Shown piece by piece: positions 45,076 through 56,772 of a stretch of DNA of 64,000 nt. Made by a program: the position numbers and the translations under genes. The notes beneath the pieces were generated by a model. That model saw only the letters and a list, made by a program, of their open reading frames with translations. It made no database searches and had not been told where the DNA came from. The stretch covers positions 49,260-113,259 of the forward strand of contig JAHRWT010000091.1 in the NCBI GenBank assembly GCA_019105045.1. The letters run 5' to 3'. Position 1 is the first letter of the stretch, and every line of letters begins with the position of its first letter. This stretch comes from Sterolibacterium sp. GTDB lineage: Bacteria > Pseudomonadota > Gammaproteobacteria > Burkholderiales > Rhodocyclaceae.

Positions 45076-45621
45076 TCAAGGCGGCGGCAGTTCGGCCGTA
45101 TGGCAGCGCCACTGGCCGCTCTGGCGATCGGCAAAAAAATGCCGCAGGGACAGAGCAATGGTGCGAAAGGAAATTTCGTCCCAGGGAATTTCATGCTCAC
45201 CGAACAGACGCACTTCCAGCGTTTCGCTGCCGGCAGCAAATCCCAGATCCATCAGGCGCGCCCGATAGATGACATGAACCTGATTGACGTGCGGCACGCT
45301 GACCACGGTATACAACGCATCCAGTTCGACACGGGCACAGGCTTCTTCCAGCGTCTCGCGCAAAGCGGCTTGCGGCAGGGTTTCATCGTTCTCCATGAAA
45401 CCGGCCGGCAGGGTCCACATGCCATAACGCGGTTCGATGGCGCGCCGGCAGAGCAGCACGCGATCCTCCCAGACCGGCAGGGTACCCACAACCAGTTTGG
45501 GGTTCTGATAATGAATCACACCGCAGGCATCGCACACCGCACGCAACAGGGTATCCCCCGCAGGAACGCGCATCATGACAGGCGCACCGCAGGCGCTGCA
45601 GAAGTTGATTTTCTCATCCAT
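45076..45621 (-). CDS. Nudix hydrolase with N-terminal zinc ribbon
   Basis: 181 residues. Zinc ribbon FCSACGAPV...CDACGVIHYQNPK (four Cys), then a Nudix fold with box GFMENDETLPQAALRETLEEACARV. The box fits GX5EX7REUXEEXGU except that the last Gly is Cys. The layout resembles NADH pyrophosphatase-like (NudC-related) Nudix proteins. The substrate cannot be read off. Confidence 0.88.
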   Translation of the reverse strand: MDEKINFCSACGAPVMMRVPAGDTLLRAVCDACGVIHYQNPKLVVGTLPVWEDRVLLCRRAIEPRYGMWTLPAGFMENDETLPQAALRETLEEACARVELDALYTVVSVPHVNQVHVIYRARLMDLGFAAGSETLEVRLFGEHEIPWDEISFRTIALSLRHFFADRQSGQWRCHTAELPPP

Positions 45622-45736
45622 GAGGCAGCCATTCTAACCGACCGTCCAGGCCGACCGCGCCGAGCTGACCGCCTTGCGCCCAGCACATGCCGCGCGACAA
45701 CCGCACAAGCCCGGGCAAAAACGCTGTCCGGCAGAC

Positions 45737-45801
45737 GTAAAAGCGAACAAAACTTTTACATTCAATAGATTGCATGATTTTTGTAAGAAAAATTCTTACA
45801 A
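45737..45801. promoter_or_regulatory. Two inverted repeats upstream of flhD
   Basis: GTAAAAG-N9-CTTTTAC (45737-45759) and a perfect TTGTAAGAA-N3-TTCTTACAA (45781-45801), 120-185 bases before the flhD start in the roughly 300-base Nudix-flhD gap. They look like operators for a dimeric regulator of the flagellar master operon. The gap also holds TTGACA at 45855 but no well-spaced -10. Confidence 0.55.
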
Positions 45802-45920
45802 AGCCTCCGGAAGTCATTCTGACGACAAAAACAGGTTTGCACTGCTATTCCCGATTGACAGCATTGTCGATAATCCACTCGCCTGCCAGATTCTGCAGGC
45901 TGCAAACAAAGGAGAGCACC

Positions 45921-46238
45921 ATGAAAATGACTGACACCTACAACGACATAAAGGAAGTCAATCTTGCCTACCTCATGCTGGCGCAAAACATGATCCGCGC
46001 CGACAGGGAGAGCGCGATCTTTCGCCTGGGCATCAGCCAGGAAATTGCCGACATCCTCGACCGACTGACCCCTGGTCAGCTTCTGCGGATGGCCAGCGCC
46101 GACATGTTGCTGTGCAGCTTCCGTTTCGACGACACCCTGCTGCTGAACCTGCTCGCCAATCACGATGGCGAACGCGGAATCAGCCATGTTCATGCCGCCA
46201 TCCTGGCAGCTGGCAAGCCTGTCGAAACCGTTGCCTGA
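45921..46238 (+). CDS. flhD: Flagellar transcriptional regulator FlhD
   Basis: Master activator subunit of flagellar class II genes, 105 residues from MKMTDTYNDIKEVNLAYLMLAQNMIRADRESAIFRLGIS. AAAGGAG sits just upstream of this ATG, so the 49-codon extension in the track is rejected. It forms the FlhD4C2 complex with the next gene product. Confidence 0.95.
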   Translation: MKMTDTYNDIKEVNLAYLMLAQNMIRADRESAIFRLGISQEIADILDRLTPGQLLRMASADMLLCSFRFDDTLLLNLLANHDGERGISHVHAAILAAGKPVETVA

Positions 46239-46331
46239 ACCGTATCGCCGTGCTGACCGCTGAAACGACCGCGTCTGCCGGCGCGGTCCAGCCAGCCCAA
46301 CGGCATTCTCCCTTGTCGCCCAGGAGTCCCC

Positions 46332-46898
46332 ATGCGCAATAAATCCGTCATCTCGGAAGCGAGAGATATCGGGCTGGCCATTGAACTGATCCAGCTTGGT
46401 GCCCGCCTGCAACTGCTCGAAACAGAAACCAAACTCAGCCGCGAACGGCTGATCAAACTCTACAAGGAAGTCCGCGGCGAATCACCGCCCAAAGGCCTGC
46501 TGCCTTTCTCTACCGACTGGTTCATGACCTGGCAGCCGAACATGCACGCCTCACTGTTCATGGCCTACCACAGCTTCCTGCTCAACCACACCCAACTGCG
46601 CGGCCTGGGCCTGATCATCAAGTCCTACCGCCTCTATCTGGAACAGGTTGAACGCAACGACATGAAGCCGGTGCTCTCCCTGACCCGCGCCTGGACCATG
46701 GTGCGTTTCTTTGACGCCAACATGCTGGCGCTGGCCACCTGCAACACCTGCAACGGCCAGTTCGTCGCCCACGCCTTCGACCCGACCAAAACCTATGTCT
46801 GCGGCCTGTGCAACGTCCCGGCCCGCGCCGGCAAAACGCGCCGCGACAAAAAAACGATCCCTGCCGACGAAGGCGAATCCGCCGCCATGTCATCCTGA
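46332..46898 (+). CDS. flhC: Flagellar transcriptional regulator FlhC
   Basis: DNA-binding partner of FlhD, 188 residues. The family opening ARDIGLAIELIQLGARLQLLETETKLSRERLIKLYKEVRG and the four-Cys zinc site LATCNTCNGQFVAHAFDPTKTYVCGLC are present. It lies 93 bases after flhD in the same operon and is followed by a strong terminator. It implies a flagellated organism, in line with flaG at the window end. Confidence 0.96.
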   Translation: MRNKSVISEARDIGLAIELIQLGARLQLLETETKLSRERLIKLYKEVRGESPPKGLLPFSTDWFMTWQPNMHASLFMAYHSFLLNHTQLRGLGLIIKSYRLYLEQVERNDMKPVLSLTRAWTMVRFFDANMLALATCNTCNGQFVAHAFDPTKTYVCGLCNVPARAGKTRRDKKTIPADEGESAAMSS

Positions 46899-46955
46899 AA
46901 CCCGCAACTGCTGACCTGCCAACTACCAGGCAGCGGAACAAATCCGACAGAAACC

Positions 46956-46996
46956 TCCCTGCATCGTTGAACCCAACAACGATGCAGGGATTTTTT
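46956..46996 (+). terminator. Rho-independent terminator after flhC
   Basis: Perfect 14-bp stem TCCCTGCATCGTTG / CAACGATGCAGGGA, 7-base loop, then TTTTTT. Its T-run touches the purL stop codon on the other strand. Confidence 0.95.
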
Positions 46997-49900
46997 CAAT
47001 CCAGCCAGCGTCGGGCGTTGCGGAACATTTCCAGCCACGGCGCATCATCACCCCACTGTGCATCCCACTCGGCAGGACGCCAGGAAAGCTGGACGTTGCG
47101 GAAAGTGCGTTCGGGGTGGGGCATCATGATGGTGAAGCGGCCATCCGCCGTGGTCACCCCTGCCAAGCCTTCAGGCGAGCCATTCGGATTGGCCGGATAG
47201 GTCATCGCCGGCCGGCCCTGATGATCGACGTAACGCAGTGCCACGGCGGCCTGCGCGGGATCGCGGCCGGCGGCGAATTCGGCGCGGCCTTCGCCATGCG
47301 AGACGATCACCGGCAAGCGGCTGCCGGCCATGCCCTGGAAGAAAATCGAAGGGGAATCCGGAATCTCGACTTGCACCAGACGCGCCTCGAACTGCTCACT
47401 GCGATTGCGCTGAAAGCCCGGCCAGTGCGCCGCGCCGGGGATGACCCCGGCCAGGTGGCTCATCATCTGGCAGCCGTTGCACACGCCCAGCGCAAAACTG
47501 TCGCGGCGCGCGAAAAAAGCCGCAAAGTCGTCATGCAGGCGCGTGTTGAAAAGAATGGACTTGGCCCAACCCTGTCCGGCACCCAGCACGTCCCCATAGG
47601 AAAATCCGCCACAGGCGGCAAAGCCCTGAAAATCGGCCAGACTCAGACGACCCGTCTGCAGGTCGCTCATATGCACATCATGCGCTGCGAAGCCCGCGCG
47701 ACTGAATGCGGCGGCCATTTCGAGATGACCATTCACACCCTGCTCGCGCAAAATGGCGATTTTCGGCTGCGCCCGATCCGCGCGCGCCACATGGGGAGCT
47801 CCCGGCTTGAAAGTCAATCGTGCCGTAAGACCGCCATCCTGACTGTCGAGCAGCGCATCGTAAGCCTCCTCGGCGCAAGCCGGATCATCGCGCAAGCGGG
47901 CAATCTGAAAACTGGTGGCCGACCAGGCGCGCTGCAACTCGCTGCGCGACTTGCTGAAAACCTTGCGCGCATTGCGCCAGATGCGGATCTCGTCAAGATC
48001 GTTCAATTCCCCGATCAGGTGCGACTGCCGCCCCAGACCGGCCGCGCGCAACACCGCCATCACCTGGCTGCGCTGGCTGCGGCGAATCTGCACCACCGCG
48101 CCCAGCTCTTCACTGAACAAGGCGGCCAGCACGCGATCGAAGAGACGCCCTTCAACCACATCCGGCGCCCGCTCCATGCCATCGACGTCGTTCATTTGCG
48201 GGTCGTAGCACAGGCCATCGAGATTCAGCGAAACGCCAACGTGCCCGGCAAACGCCATTTCGCAAATGGTGGCCAACAGGCCACCATCCGAACGGTCATG
48301 ATAGGCCAGCAGCAAACCGGCTTGCGAGAGCTGCTGAATGGCCGTGAAAAACGCCCGCAACAAACCGGCGTCGGCATCGGGCACTTGCTGACCGCTGAAG
48401 CCATACACCTGCGCCAGCGCCGAGCCGCCGAGGCGATTCCGACCATCGCCCAGATCGATCAGCAGCAACTCGCTTTCGCCCGCTTCCGCCACACTGCGCA
48501 GCTGCGGCGTCAGCGTGCGGCGCACATCCTGACACGGCGCAAAAGCGGTGACGATCAGGGACAGCGGCGCGATCACCTGCTTCTGCCTGCCGTCTTCCTG
48601 CCAGGTGGTTTTCATCGACAGCGAATCCTTGCCCACCGGAATCGACAGATCGAGGCCGCGACAAAAATCCAGCGCCACGGCACGCACCGTATCGAACAGC
48701 GCCGCATCTTCGCCGCCATGCCCGGCCGCCGCCATCCAGTTGGCCGACAGCTTGATGCTGCCCAGACCATCGATGGCCGCCGCCGCGATATTGGTGATGG
48801 CCTCGGCCACCGCCATACGTCCCGACGCCGGCGCATCGAGCAGTGCCAGCGGGCTGCGCTCGCCCATGGCCATGGCCTCGCCCAGCGTGGTCTCGAAACC
48901 CAGCGTGGTCACCGCACAATCGGCCACCGCCACCTGCCAGGGGCCGACCAGCTGATCACGCGCGGTCATGCCACCCACGCTGCGATCACCGATGGTGATG
49001 AGAAAATCCTTCGCCGCCACCGTCGGCAGATGCAGCACGCGCAAGGCCGCCTCGGTGACATCGAGATCATCCAGCTTGAATTCCCTGCCGCTCACCGCCT
49101 GGCGCTGCACGTCGCGCAACATGCGGGGCGGCTTGCCAAGCAGCACATCCATCGGCATGTTCACCGCATCGTTGTTGAAGTGCGCGTCATGCACGATCAA
49201 CTGCGGCTCGGCCAGCGCCCGGCCGATCACCGCAAACGGACAGCGCTCGCGGGCGCAGATGGCCTCGAACTCCGCCAGACGCTCGGGCGCGATGGCCAGC
49301 ACATAACGCTCCTGCGCTTCGTTCGACCAGATCTCGCGCGGCGACATGGCTGATTCTTCGGTGGGAATGGCGCGCAACTCGAAATGCGCGCCGCAGCCGG
49401 CATCATTGGCCAGCTCCGGCATGGCATTGGAAATGCCGCCCGCGCCGACATCGTGTATGGCCAGAATGGGGTTGTCCTTGCCTCGCTGCCAGCAGCGATC
49501 AATCACCTCTTGCGCCCGCCGCTGGATTTCCGGGTTACCACGCTGCACCGAAGCAAAATCCAGATCCGCCGTATTGCTGCCGGTGGCCATTGACGACGCT
49601 GCCCCGCCCCCCAGGCCAATCAACATGCCTGGGCCACCCAATTGAATCAATAGGGAGCCTGCCGGAAAAGGAATTTTGAAAGACTGCTCGGCCTGGATGT
49701 TGCCCAGACCGCCGGCGATCATGATCGGCTTGTGATAGCCGCGCACCTCGCCATTGAATTCCTGTTCGAAGCTGCGGAAATAACCCGTCAGATTGGGCCG
49801 GCCGAATTCGTTGTTGAAGGCCGCCGCGCCAAGCGGCCCCTCGATCATGATATCCAGCGCCGAAGCGATGCGTTCGGGCTTGCCGTAATCGTTTTCCCAA

Positions 49901-50943
49901 GGCTGTTCGAAGCCGGGAATGCGCAAATTGGAAACAGAGAAACCGCACAGCCCCGCCTTGGGTCGCGAACCCCGCCCGGTCGCCCCTTCATCGCGAATCT
50001 CGCCGCCCGAGCCGGTTGCCGCGCCCGGAAAAGGCGAAATCGCCGTCGGGTGATTGTGCGTTTCGACCTTGGCCAGGATGTGCGTGAGCTCATCGTGATA
50101 ACGATACTCACCTGTTGCATCGGGGTAATAACGTCCGATCTGCGCCCCTGCAATGATCGCTGCGTTGTCCGAGTAGGCCACCACCGTACCCTGCGGATGC
50201 GCCTTGTGTGTCTCGCGGATCATGCCGAACAGCGTCTCCTCGCGCGGCTCACCGTCGATCACCCAGGAAGCATTGAAAATCTTGTGGCGGCAATGCTCGG
50301 AATTCGCCTGGGCAAACATCATCAGCTCGACATCAGTGGGATTGCGCCCCAGACGGCTGAAGTTCTCTGCCAGATAGTCGATTTCGTCCTCGGACAGCGC
50401 CAGACCCAATTCGCGGTCTGCCGCCACCAGCGCGGCGCGGCCTTCGGTCAGCAAGGCGACGGTGGTCAACGGCTGCGGCGGCAACTGCTGGAACAGGGCC
50501 GCCGCCTCGGCAAGATCACGCAGCACGGATTCCGTCATGCGGTCGTGCAGCAGGGGCAGCAGTGCTGCGCACTGGCTTGCCGGCGCATCGACATGAAACG
50601 CCGTAGCGCGCTCGATGCGCCTGATCTGCGTGAAGCCGCACTGGCGGGCAATGTCGCTGGCCTTGCTCGACCAGGGCGAGATCGTTCCCAGCCGGGGCGT
50701 GACCAGCAGCAGCTGGCCCGCCGGCGGTTTGCCGTCTTGTGCAAGCTCACCCAGCAACTGCCCGAGACGCTCCCGCTCGGCCGCAGACAGCGGCGCGGCC
50801 AGTTCGACGAAATACCAGTGCTCGGCGGTCAGTCCCTTGAGGCTGCCCGGGCCGCCGGCCGCCGCCTGCAATTGAGTGGTCAACCGCGCCAGACGGCTGG
50901 CGGTGAAAGCGGCAGCGCCGCGCAACTTGAGAATCTCAGCCAT
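46996..50943 (-). CDS. purL: Phosphoribosylformylglycinamidine synthase (large, single-chain PurL)
   Basis: Fourth step of purine synthesis, 1315 residues. The chain has an N-terminal PurS-like domain, two AIRS-related halves ([52 protein letters not shown]) and a C-terminal glutaminase domain ([19 protein letters not shown], nucleophile [15 protein letters not shown]). The single-chain form is usual for proteobacteria. It is transcribed alone, divergent from tex. Confidence 0.98.
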   Translation of the reverse strand: MAEILKLRGAAAFTASRLARLTTQLQAAAGGPGSLKGLTAEHWYFVELAAPLSAAERERLGQLLGELAQDGKPPAGQLLLVTPRLGTISPWSSKASDIARQCGFTQIRRIERATAFHVDAPASQCAALLPLLHDRMTESVLRDLAEAAALFQQLPPQPLTTVALLTEGRAALVAADRELGLALSEDEIDYLAENFSRLGRNPTDVELMMFAQANSEHCRHKIFNASWVIDGEPREETLFGMIRETHKAHPQGTVVAYSDNAAIIAGAQIGRYYPDATGEYRYHDELTHILAKVETHNHPTAISPFPGAATGSGGEIRDEGATGRGSRPKAGLCGFSVSNLRIPGFEQPWENDYGKPERIASALDIMIEGPLGAAAFNNEFGRPNLTGYFRSFEQEFNGEVRGYHKPIMIAGGLGNIQAEQSFKIPFPAGSLLIQLGGPGMLIGLGGGAASSMATGSNTADLDFASVQRGNPEIQRRAQEVIDRCWQRGKDNPILAIHDVGAGGISNAMPELANDAGCGAHFELRAIPTEESAMSPREIWSNEAQERYVLAIAPERLAEFEAICARERCPFAVIGRALAEPQLIVHDAHFNNDAVNMPMDVLLGKPPRMLRDVQRQAVSGREFKLDDLDVTEAALRVLHLPTVAAKDFLITIGDRSVGGMTARDQLVGPWQVAVADCAVTTLGFETTLGEAMAMGERSPLALLDAPASGRMAVAEAITNIAAAAIDGLGSIKLSANWMAAAGHGGEDAALFDTVRAVALDFCRGLDLSIPVGKDSLSMKTTWQEDGRQKQVIAPLSLIVTAFAPCQDVRRTLTPQLRSVAEAGESELLLIDLGDGRNRLGGSALAQVYGFSGQQVPDADAGLLRAFFTAIQQLSQAGLLLAYHDRSDGGLLATICEMAFAGHVGVSLNLDGLCYDPQMNDVDGMERAPDVVEGRLFDRVLAALFSEELGAVVQIRRSQRSQVMAVLRAAGLGRQSHLIGELNDLDEIRIWRNARKVFSKSRSELQRAWSATSFQIARLRDDPACAEEAYDALLDSQDGGLTARLTFKPGAPHVARADRAQPKIAILREQGVNGHLEMAAAFSRAGFAAHDVHMSDLQTGRLSLADFQGFAACGGFSYGDVLGAGQGWAKSILFNTRLHDDFAAFFARRDSFALGVCNGCQMMSHLAGVIPGAAHWPGFQRNRSEQFEARLVQVEIPDSPSIFFQGMAGSRLPVIVSHGEGRAEFAAGRDPAQAAVALRYVDHQGRPAMTYPANPNGSPEGLAGVTTADGRFTIMMPHPERTFRNVQLSWRPAEWDAQWGDDAPWLEMFRNARRWLD

Positions 50944-51125
50944 GGCAAAAATAAGGCAGGACAGCGCGTCTGCGCAAAGGTGGGATTATACCTGCGGCCC
51001 ATCATTGCCTCGCCATCGCGGGGTCACAAAAACATCCGCCAGCGCGAATCCCGCCTTGCGCCCGCTTGATTCACGCCCCCCTATCCGGTAAGGTTCGCGG
51101 CCTTTTGCAATTGCCAGATACCACC

Positions 51126-53450
51126 ATGTTGCCACCGCTACACGACCGCCTCGCCACCGAACTCAACGTCCATCCCCGGCAGGTCGCTGCCGCTGTCGAA
51201 CTGCTCGACGAAGGTGCGAGCGTGCCCTTCATTTCGCGCTACCGCAAGGAAGCCACCGGCGGTCTGGATGATACGCAGATGCGTCTGCTGGAAGAGCGCC
51301 TGGCTTATCTGCGTGAATTGGAGGAGCGCCGTGAAACAGTCCTCAACAGCATCACCGAACAAGGCAAGCTGACGCCCGAACTGCAGGCGGACATTCTCGC
51401 CGCCGACACCAAGCAGCGTCTGGAAGACCTCTATCTGCCCTACAAGCAGAAACGCCGCACCAAAGCGCAGATTGCCCGCGAAGCCGGCCTGGAACCCCTG
51501 GCCGATGCGTTGCTGCACGACCCGAGCTTGACACCGGAAATTGCGGCGGAAAATTTCATCAATGCCGACCAGGGCGTGGCCGACGCCAAGGCCGCGCTCG
51601 ATGGCGCACGGCAGATATTGATGGAACGGTTTGCCGAAGATGCCGCCCTGCTGGGAGAGCTGCGCGAACGGCTCCAGGCAGAAGCCATCGTCATCGCCAC
51701 GGTAGTCGAAGGCCAGGAAGCCGCCGGGGCCAAGTTCCGCGATTATTTCGACTACACCGAAGCGCTCAAGGACATCCCCTCGCATCGGGCGCTGGCGCTG
51801 TTCCGCGGACGCAATGAAGGCGTGTTGCGCCTGGCTCTGAAAATGCCGCAAGAGCAGCTCGACCCACCGCAGCCCAATCCTTGCCAGCTGCGCGTGGCCA
51901 GTCATTTCGGCCTCCGTGATGCGCAGCGTCCGGCCGACCGCTGGCTGTTGGAAAGCGCGCGCTGGGCCTGGATGGTGAAAATTTCCCTGCATCTGGAACT
52001 GGAGCTGATGAACGCGCTGCGCGAACGTGCCGAAGTCGATGCCATTCAAGTGTTTGCCCGCAATCTGCAAGACCTGCTGCTGGCCGCTCCCGCCGGCCCA
52101 CGGGCGACGATGGGGCTGGACCCCGGCATCCGCACCGGCGTCAAGGTCGCCGTGGTGGATGCCACCGGCAAGCTGCTCGACACCGCCACCGTTTATCCGC
52201 ACGAGCCGCGCCGTGACTGGGAAGGCGCACTCTCCACACTGGCGCAACTGGCGAAAAAACACCAAATCGATCTGATCAGCATCGGCAATGGCACGGCCTC
52301 GCGCGAAACCGACAAGCTGGCCGGCGAGCTGCTGAAAATGCTGCCGGAACAACGCATCAGCAAAATCGTCGTCTCCGAAGCCGGCGCCTCGGTGTATTCG
52401 GCTTCCGAGCTGGCCGCCAAGGAATTTCCCGATCTCGATGTCAGCCTGCGCGGTGCGGTATCGATTGCCCGCCGCCTGCAGGACCCGCTGGCCGAACTGG
52501 TGAAAATCGATCCCAAATCCATCGGTGTCGGTCAGTATCAGCACGATGTCTCACAGACCCACCTGGCACGCGCGCTCGATGCCGTGGTCGAAGATTGCGT
52601 GAATGCCGTCGGCGTCGATGTGAATACCGCCTCCGCCGCCCTGCTGGCGCGCATCTCCGGTCTGAACAGCAGCCTGGCCACCAACATCGTCGCCCATCGC
52701 GACAGCCACGGCCCGTTTGCCCATCGCCAGGCCTTGCTGGACGTGCCGCGCCTGGGGGCAAAAACCTTTGAACAGGCCGCCGGCTTCCTGCGCATCAACA
52801 CCGGCGAAAATCCGCTGGATGCCTCCAGCGTGCACCCGGAAGCCTATCCGGTCGTCGAACGCATACTCAAGGACATCAAGAAAGGCGTGAAAGACATCAT
52901 CGGCGATATCGCACTGCTGCAAAAACTCGACGCGCGCCAATACACCGATGCGCAATTCGGTCTGCCCACCGTACAGGACATTCTCAAGGAACTGGAAAAA
53001 CCGGGCCGCGACCCGCGTCCGGAATTCAAGAGCGCGACTTTCCGCGAGGGCATCGAAGACATCAAGGATCTACAGGCGGGCATGTTGCTCGAAGGCGTGG
53101 TCACCAACGTCGCCGCCTTTGGCGCTTTCGTCGACATCGGCGTGCATCAGGATGGCCTGGTGCATGTCTCCGCCCTGGCCAACCGCTTCGTCAAAGACCC
53201 GCACGAAATCGTCAAGGCCGGCCAGGTGGTCAAGGTCAAGGTGCTGGAAGTCGACGTGCCGCGCAAACGCATTGCCCTGACCATGCGCCTGGCCGATGAG
53301 ATTGCCAAAGACCGCGCAGAAAAAAGCGCCAAAGGCAGCGCCGGCAACCCGCGCAGCAACGGCAAACCCGCCAGCCGCTCACAACCCCGCGAACGTGAAT
53401 CCGCACCTGCCGGCGCCATGGCCGCCGCTTTTGCCAAGCTGAAACGCTGA
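51126..53450 (+). CDS. tex: Tex family S1 RNA-binding transcription accessory protein
   Basis: 774 residues from [49 protein letters not shown], the family start; the 20 codons before it in the track are not conserved-looking. It has a YqgF-like domain ([17 protein letters not shown]), helix-hairpin-helix motifs ([24 protein letters not shown]) and a C-terminal S1 domain ([33 protein letters not shown]). A basic Ser/Arg tail follows. Confidence 0.96.
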   Translation: MLPPLHDRLATELNVHPRQVAAAVELLDEGASVPFISRYRKEATGGLDDTQMRLLEERLAYLRELEERRETVLNSITEQGKLTPELQADILAADTKQRLEDLYLPYKQKRRTKAQIAREAGLEPLADALLHDPSLTPEIAAENFINADQGVADAKAALDGARQILMERFAEDAALLGELRERLQAEAIVIATVVEGQEAAGAKFRDYFDYTEALKDIPSHRALALFRGRNEGVLRLALKMPQEQLDPPQPNPCQLRVASHFGLRDAQRPADRWLLESARWAWMVKISLHLELELMNALRERAEVDAIQVFARNLQDLLLAAPAGPRATMGLDPGIRTGVKVAVVDATGKLLDTATVYPHEPRRDWEGALSTLAQLAKKHQIDLISIGNGTASRETDKLAGELLKMLPEQRISKIVVSEAGASVYSASELAAKEFPDLDVSLRGAVSIARRLQDPLAELVKIDPKSIGVGQYQHDVSQTHLARALDAVVEDCVNAVGVDVNTASAALLARISGLNSSLATNIVAHRDSHGPFAHRQALLDVPRLGAKTFEQAAGFLRINTGENPLDASSVHPEAYPVVERILKDIKKGVKDIIGDIALLQKLDARQYTDAQFGLPTVQDILKELEKPGRDPRPEFKSATFREGIEDIKDLQAGMLLEGVVTNVAAFGAFVDIGVHQDGLVHVSALANRFVKDPHEIVKAGQVVKVKVLEVDVPRKRIALTMRLADEIAKDRAEKSAKGSAGNPRSNGKPASRSQPRERESAPAGAMAAAFAKLKR

Positions 53451-53519
53451 CGCCCCGACCGATAAAACACATCCCATGCAAAGGCGGGTTGCAAGCCCGT
53501 CCCTGCATGTCTTGTTTAC

Positions 53520-53990
53520 TTACAGCTTGCCAAACGCCTCGATCACGTCCTGGGGCGCTTGCACCAGTTCGATCAGCACACCTTCGCCGGCAATCGGAAA
53601 CTGCTCGTTGGCCTTGGGATGCAGAAAAGTGATGTCGTAACCCGCTGCGCCCTTGCGGATGCCGCCAGGCGCAAAGCGCACACCCTGGGCGGTGAGCCAT
53701 TCAACGGCCACCGGCAAATCATCCACCCACAGGCCGATGTGATTGAGCGGCGGCTCATGTACCGCGGGTTTCTTGGCGGCGTCGAGCGGTTGCATCAGAT
53801 CGACTTCGACCTTGAACGGGCCGCTGCCCAGTGCTGCGATATCCTCATCGACGTTTTCCTTTTCAGAAACGAAATTGCCGGTGATGGTCAGGCCGAACAT
53901 ATCGACCCAGAGCTTGCGCAGCCGCTCTTTGGAAGGACCGCCAACCGCAATCTGCTGGATGCCGAGAATCTTGAAAGGACGGGTACTCAT
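53520..53990 (-). CDS. VOC family protein (glyoxalase/epimerase fold)
   Basis: About 156 residues from [40 protein letters not shown], with the two beta-alpha-beta-beta-beta halves of the vicinal oxygen chelate fold (second half [26 protein letters not shown], end [13 protein letters not shown]). The E/H metal pattern resembles methylmalonyl-CoA epimerase or glyoxalase-like members. The reaction is unassigned. It overlaps the end of lgt by four bases. Confidence 0.82.
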   Translation of the reverse strand: MSTRPFKILGIQQIAVGGPSKERLRKLWVDMFGLTITGNFVSEKENVDEDIAALGSGPFKVEVDLMQPLDAAKKPAVHEPPLNHIGLWVDDLPVAVEWLTAQGVRFAPGGIRKGAAGYDITFLHPKANEQFPIAGEGVLIELVQAPQDVIEAFGKL

Positions 53991-54772
53991 GTTGTGCGAC
54001 TCCTGCGAAAAATGTAATAAAGACCGAGCAGTACCATCGGCACACTCAGCCACTGGCCCATGCTGACCACATAGCTGTGACCGAAAATGCCAGAATCCGG
54101 CTCGCGAAAGAATTCACCGATGAAACGCATGATGCCGTAACCCAGCAGAAAGGCCCCGGAAAGCTGGCCAGCGCGGCGCGGCAGGCGGGCATACCACCAG
54201 ATGATGAAAAACAGCAGCACACCTTCCAGGCCAGCTTGATACAGCTGCGAAGGATGGCGCGGAATATTGTCCACATGCGGGAAAATCATCGCCCAGGGCA
54301 GGGCAGGATCGGCCGGCCGACCCCATAGCTCGCCATTGATGAAATTGCCGATGCGCCCGGCCGCCAGGCCAATGGCACACAGTGGCGCGATGAAATCGGT
54401 GACTTGCAAAAAACCCTTGCGCTTGCGCCAGGCGAAGATGGCCATGGCGGCAATCACCCCGACGAAGCCACCATGAAAACTCATGCCGCCTTTCCACACC
54501 GCCAGCATGTCCGCCGGATGAGCGAAGTAATAAGCGGGCTCGTAGAAGAGGATTTCGCCAATGCGCCCGCCCAGTATCACGCCGAAGACACCGTAAAACA
54601 GGATTTCATCGACTTCCTGTGAAGCAAAGCCCAAATCCGGACGACGATTGGCCCGCCAGGTGCCCAAGGCCAGAAAAGACAGAAAAGCCACCAGGTACAT
54701 CAAGCCATACCAATGCACGGCCAGCGGGCCAACTTGAATCGCGATAGGGTCGAACTGTGGATGAACAAGCAT
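53987..54772 (-). CDS. lgt: Prolipoprotein diacylglyceryl transferase
   Basis: First enzyme of lipoprotein maturation, inner membrane, 261 residues, about seven membrane segments. Lgt signatures: [26 protein letters not shown] and [15 protein letters not shown]. The end overlaps the VOC gene start (ATGA type), so the pair is co-translated. It is divergent from ilvD. Confidence 0.96.
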   Translation of the reverse strand: MLVHPQFDPIAIQVGPLAVHWYGLMYLVAFLSFLALGTWRANRRPDLGFASQEVDEILFYGVFGVILGGRIGEILFYEPAYYFAHPADMLAVWKGGMSFHGGFVGVIAAMAIFAWRKRKGFLQVTDFIAPLCAIGLAAGRIGNFINGELWGRPADPALPWAMIFPHVDNIPRHPSQLYQAGLEGVLLFFIIWWYARLPRRAGQLSGAFLLGYGIMRFIGEFFREPDSGIFGHSYVVSMGQWLSVPMVLLGLYYIFRRSRTT

Positions 54773-54875
54773 GGGCGGCCGCTCAATTAAGCTAAAATCG
54801 TCATTCTAACTGACAGCGGCAGCCTGCCTGCGGCCTTGCATGGCGTGCTGCCGTTTGTGTTTTCTGGAGATATTC

Positions 54876-56729
54876 ATGCCTACCTACCGTTCCCGCACAT
54901 CCACCCACGGCCGCAACATGGCCGGCGCCCGCGCCCTGTGGCGCGCCACGGGCGTCAAGGATGCTGATTTCGGCAAACCCATCATTGCCGTGGTGAATTC
55001 CTTCACCCAGTTCGTGCCGGGCCACGTGCATCTGAAGGACATGGGCCAGCTGGTGGCCCGCGAGATCGAAGCAGCCGGGGCGATTGCCAAGGAATTCAAC
55101 ACCATCGCCATCGATGATGGCATCGCCATGGGCCATGAAGGCATGCTCTATTCGCTGCCATCGCGCGAATTGATCGCCGATTCAGTCGAATACATGGTCA
55201 ATGCCCATTGCGCCGATGCCATGGTGTGCATATCCAATTGCGACAAGATCACGCCGGGCATGTTGATCGCGGCGATGCGCCTGAACATTCCGACCATCTT
55301 CGTTTCCGGCGGGCCGATGGAAGCCGGCAAGGTCAAATGGAATGACAAGCTGGTTACCATCGACTTGATTGATGCCATGATCAGCGCTGCCGACGACAAT
55401 ATCTCGGATGAGCAAGTGGCCGCCATCGAAGAATCGGCCTGCCCGACCTGCGGTTCCTGCTCGGGGATGTTCACCGCCAACTCGATGAACTGCCTGACCG
55501 AAGCGATGGGCCTGTCCCTGCCCGGCAACGGCTCGCTGCTGGCCACTCATGCCGACCGCAAGGAGCTGTTTCTCAAGGCCGGCCGCCTGGTGGTCGAACT
55601 GTGCCAGCGCTGGTATCAACAGGATGATGCCAGCGTGCTGCCGCGCTCGATCGCCAGTTTCCATGCCTTTGAAAACGCCATGACGCTGGACGTGGCCATG
55701 GGCGGCTCCTCCAACACGGTGCTGCACCTGCTGGCGACTGCCCGCGAAGCCCAGGTCGATTTCACCATGCAGGACATCGACCGCATTTCGCGCAAAGTGC
55801 CCTGTCTGGCCAAAGTCGCCCCGGCCACCCCCGACTACCACATGGAAGACGTGCATCGTGCCGGCGGCATCATGGCCATCCTCGGCGAACTCGATCGCGG
55901 CGGCCTGCTGCATACCGACCTGCCGACCATCCACAGCGCCACCCTGGCCAGCGCACTGGCGAACTACGACGTCAAGCGCAACCCGGCGGCCGACCTGCAC
56001 GAATTCTTCCGCGCCGCACCCGGTGGCATCCCCACACAAACCGCTTTTTCGCAAAACCGCCGTTACCCGGATCTGGATCTTAACCGCGCCAACGGCTGCA
56101 TCCGCGACATGGCCCACGCCTACACCCAAGAAGGCGGCCTGGCCGTGCTCTTTGGCAACATTGCCGAAAAAGGCTGCATCGTCAAAACCGCCGGCGTCGA
56201 TGAAAGCATCTGGAAATTCAGTGGTACGGCGCGCGTCTTTGAAAGCCAGGACGACGCCGTGGCCGCCATCCTCAATGATGAAATCCAAGCTGGCGACGTG
56301 GTCATCATCCGCTACGAAGGCCCCCGTGGCGGGCCGGGTATGCAGGAAATGCTCTACCCCACCTCCTATCTCAAATCCAAACATCTGGGCACGGCCTGCG
56401 CCTTGATTACCGATGGCCGTTTTTCCGGCGGCACCTCGGGCCTGTCGATTGGCCACGTCTCGCCCGAAGCCGCTGCGGGCGGCGCGATTGGCCTGGTCGA
56501 AAACGGCGACCGCATCGATATCGACATTCCCACACGCAGCATACAACTGGCCGTCAGCGACGCAGAACTGGCCCGCCGCCGTCAGCAGATGGACGCTCGC
56601 GGTGCGACCGCCTGGCAGCCGACCAAACGCCAACGTGCCATTTCTCCTGCCTTGCAAATCTACGCGGCCACCACCACCAGTGCCGACACCGGCGCCGCAC
56701 GTGACATCAGCCTGCTGCGCAAAATCTGA
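54876..56729 (+). CDS. ilvD: Dihydroxy-acid dehydratase
   Basis: Branched-chain amino acid synthesis, an FeS enzyme of 617 residues. Blocks: [63 protein letters not shown] (cluster Cys) and [23 protein letters not shown] 54876 with TGGAG upstream is used rather than the track start at 54840. A 24-26-bp duplication begins at its last codons. Confidence 0.97.
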   Translation: MPTYRSRTSTHGRNMAGARALWRATGVKDADFGKPIIAVVNSFTQFVPGHVHLKDMGQLVAREIEAAGAIAKEFNTIAIDDGIAMGHEGMLYSLPSRELIADSVEYMVNAHCADAMVCISNCDKITPGMLIAAMRLNIPTIFVSGGPMEAGKVKWNDKLVTIDLIDAMISAADDNISDEQVAAIEESACPTCGSCSGMFTANSMNCLTEAMGLSLPGNGSLLATHADRKELFLKAGRLVVELCQRWYQQDDASVLPRSIASFHAFENAMTLDVAMGGSSNTVLHLLATAREAQVDFTMQDIDRISRKVPCLAKVAPATPDYHMEDVHRAGGIMAILGELDRGGLLHTDLPTIHSATLASALANYDVKRNPAADLHEFFRAAPGGIPTQTAFSQNRRYPDLDLNRANGCIRDMAHAYTQEGGLAVLFGNIAEKGCIVKTAGVDESIWKFSGTARVFESQDDAVAAILNDEIQAGDVVIIRYEGPRGGPGMQEMLYPTSYLKSKHLGTACALITDGRFSGGTSGLSIGHVSPEAAAGGAIGLVENGDRIDIDIPTRSIQLAVSDAELARRRQQMDARGATAWQPTKRQRAISPALQIYAATTTSADTGAARDISLLRKI

Positions 56730-56772
56730 GTCCGCCGGGCCGGCGGCCAATCTGAGTCCCGGGCCGGCGGCC
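56723..56772. repeat. Tandem duplication (about 25 bp) across the ilvD stop
   Basis: AATCTGAGTCC followed by GGGCCGGCGGCC occurs twice in a row (56723-56748 and 56749-56772, differing by two bases in length). The first copy contains the ilvD stop and the second touches the stop of the converging Sel1-repeat gene. Confidence 0.85.

Noticed and set aside
47116-49353. 745-residue ORF antisense to purL (also 2210-4093, 9890-11926, 56832-58958)
   Set aside because: Shadow frames of highly GC-biased genes with no family motifs. The minus or plus partner in each case is a clear known gene.
53471-53515. Terminator after tex
   Set aside because: CGGG-TTGCAAG-CCCG is a short stem and the following sequence has only a broken T-run. 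Too weak to call.
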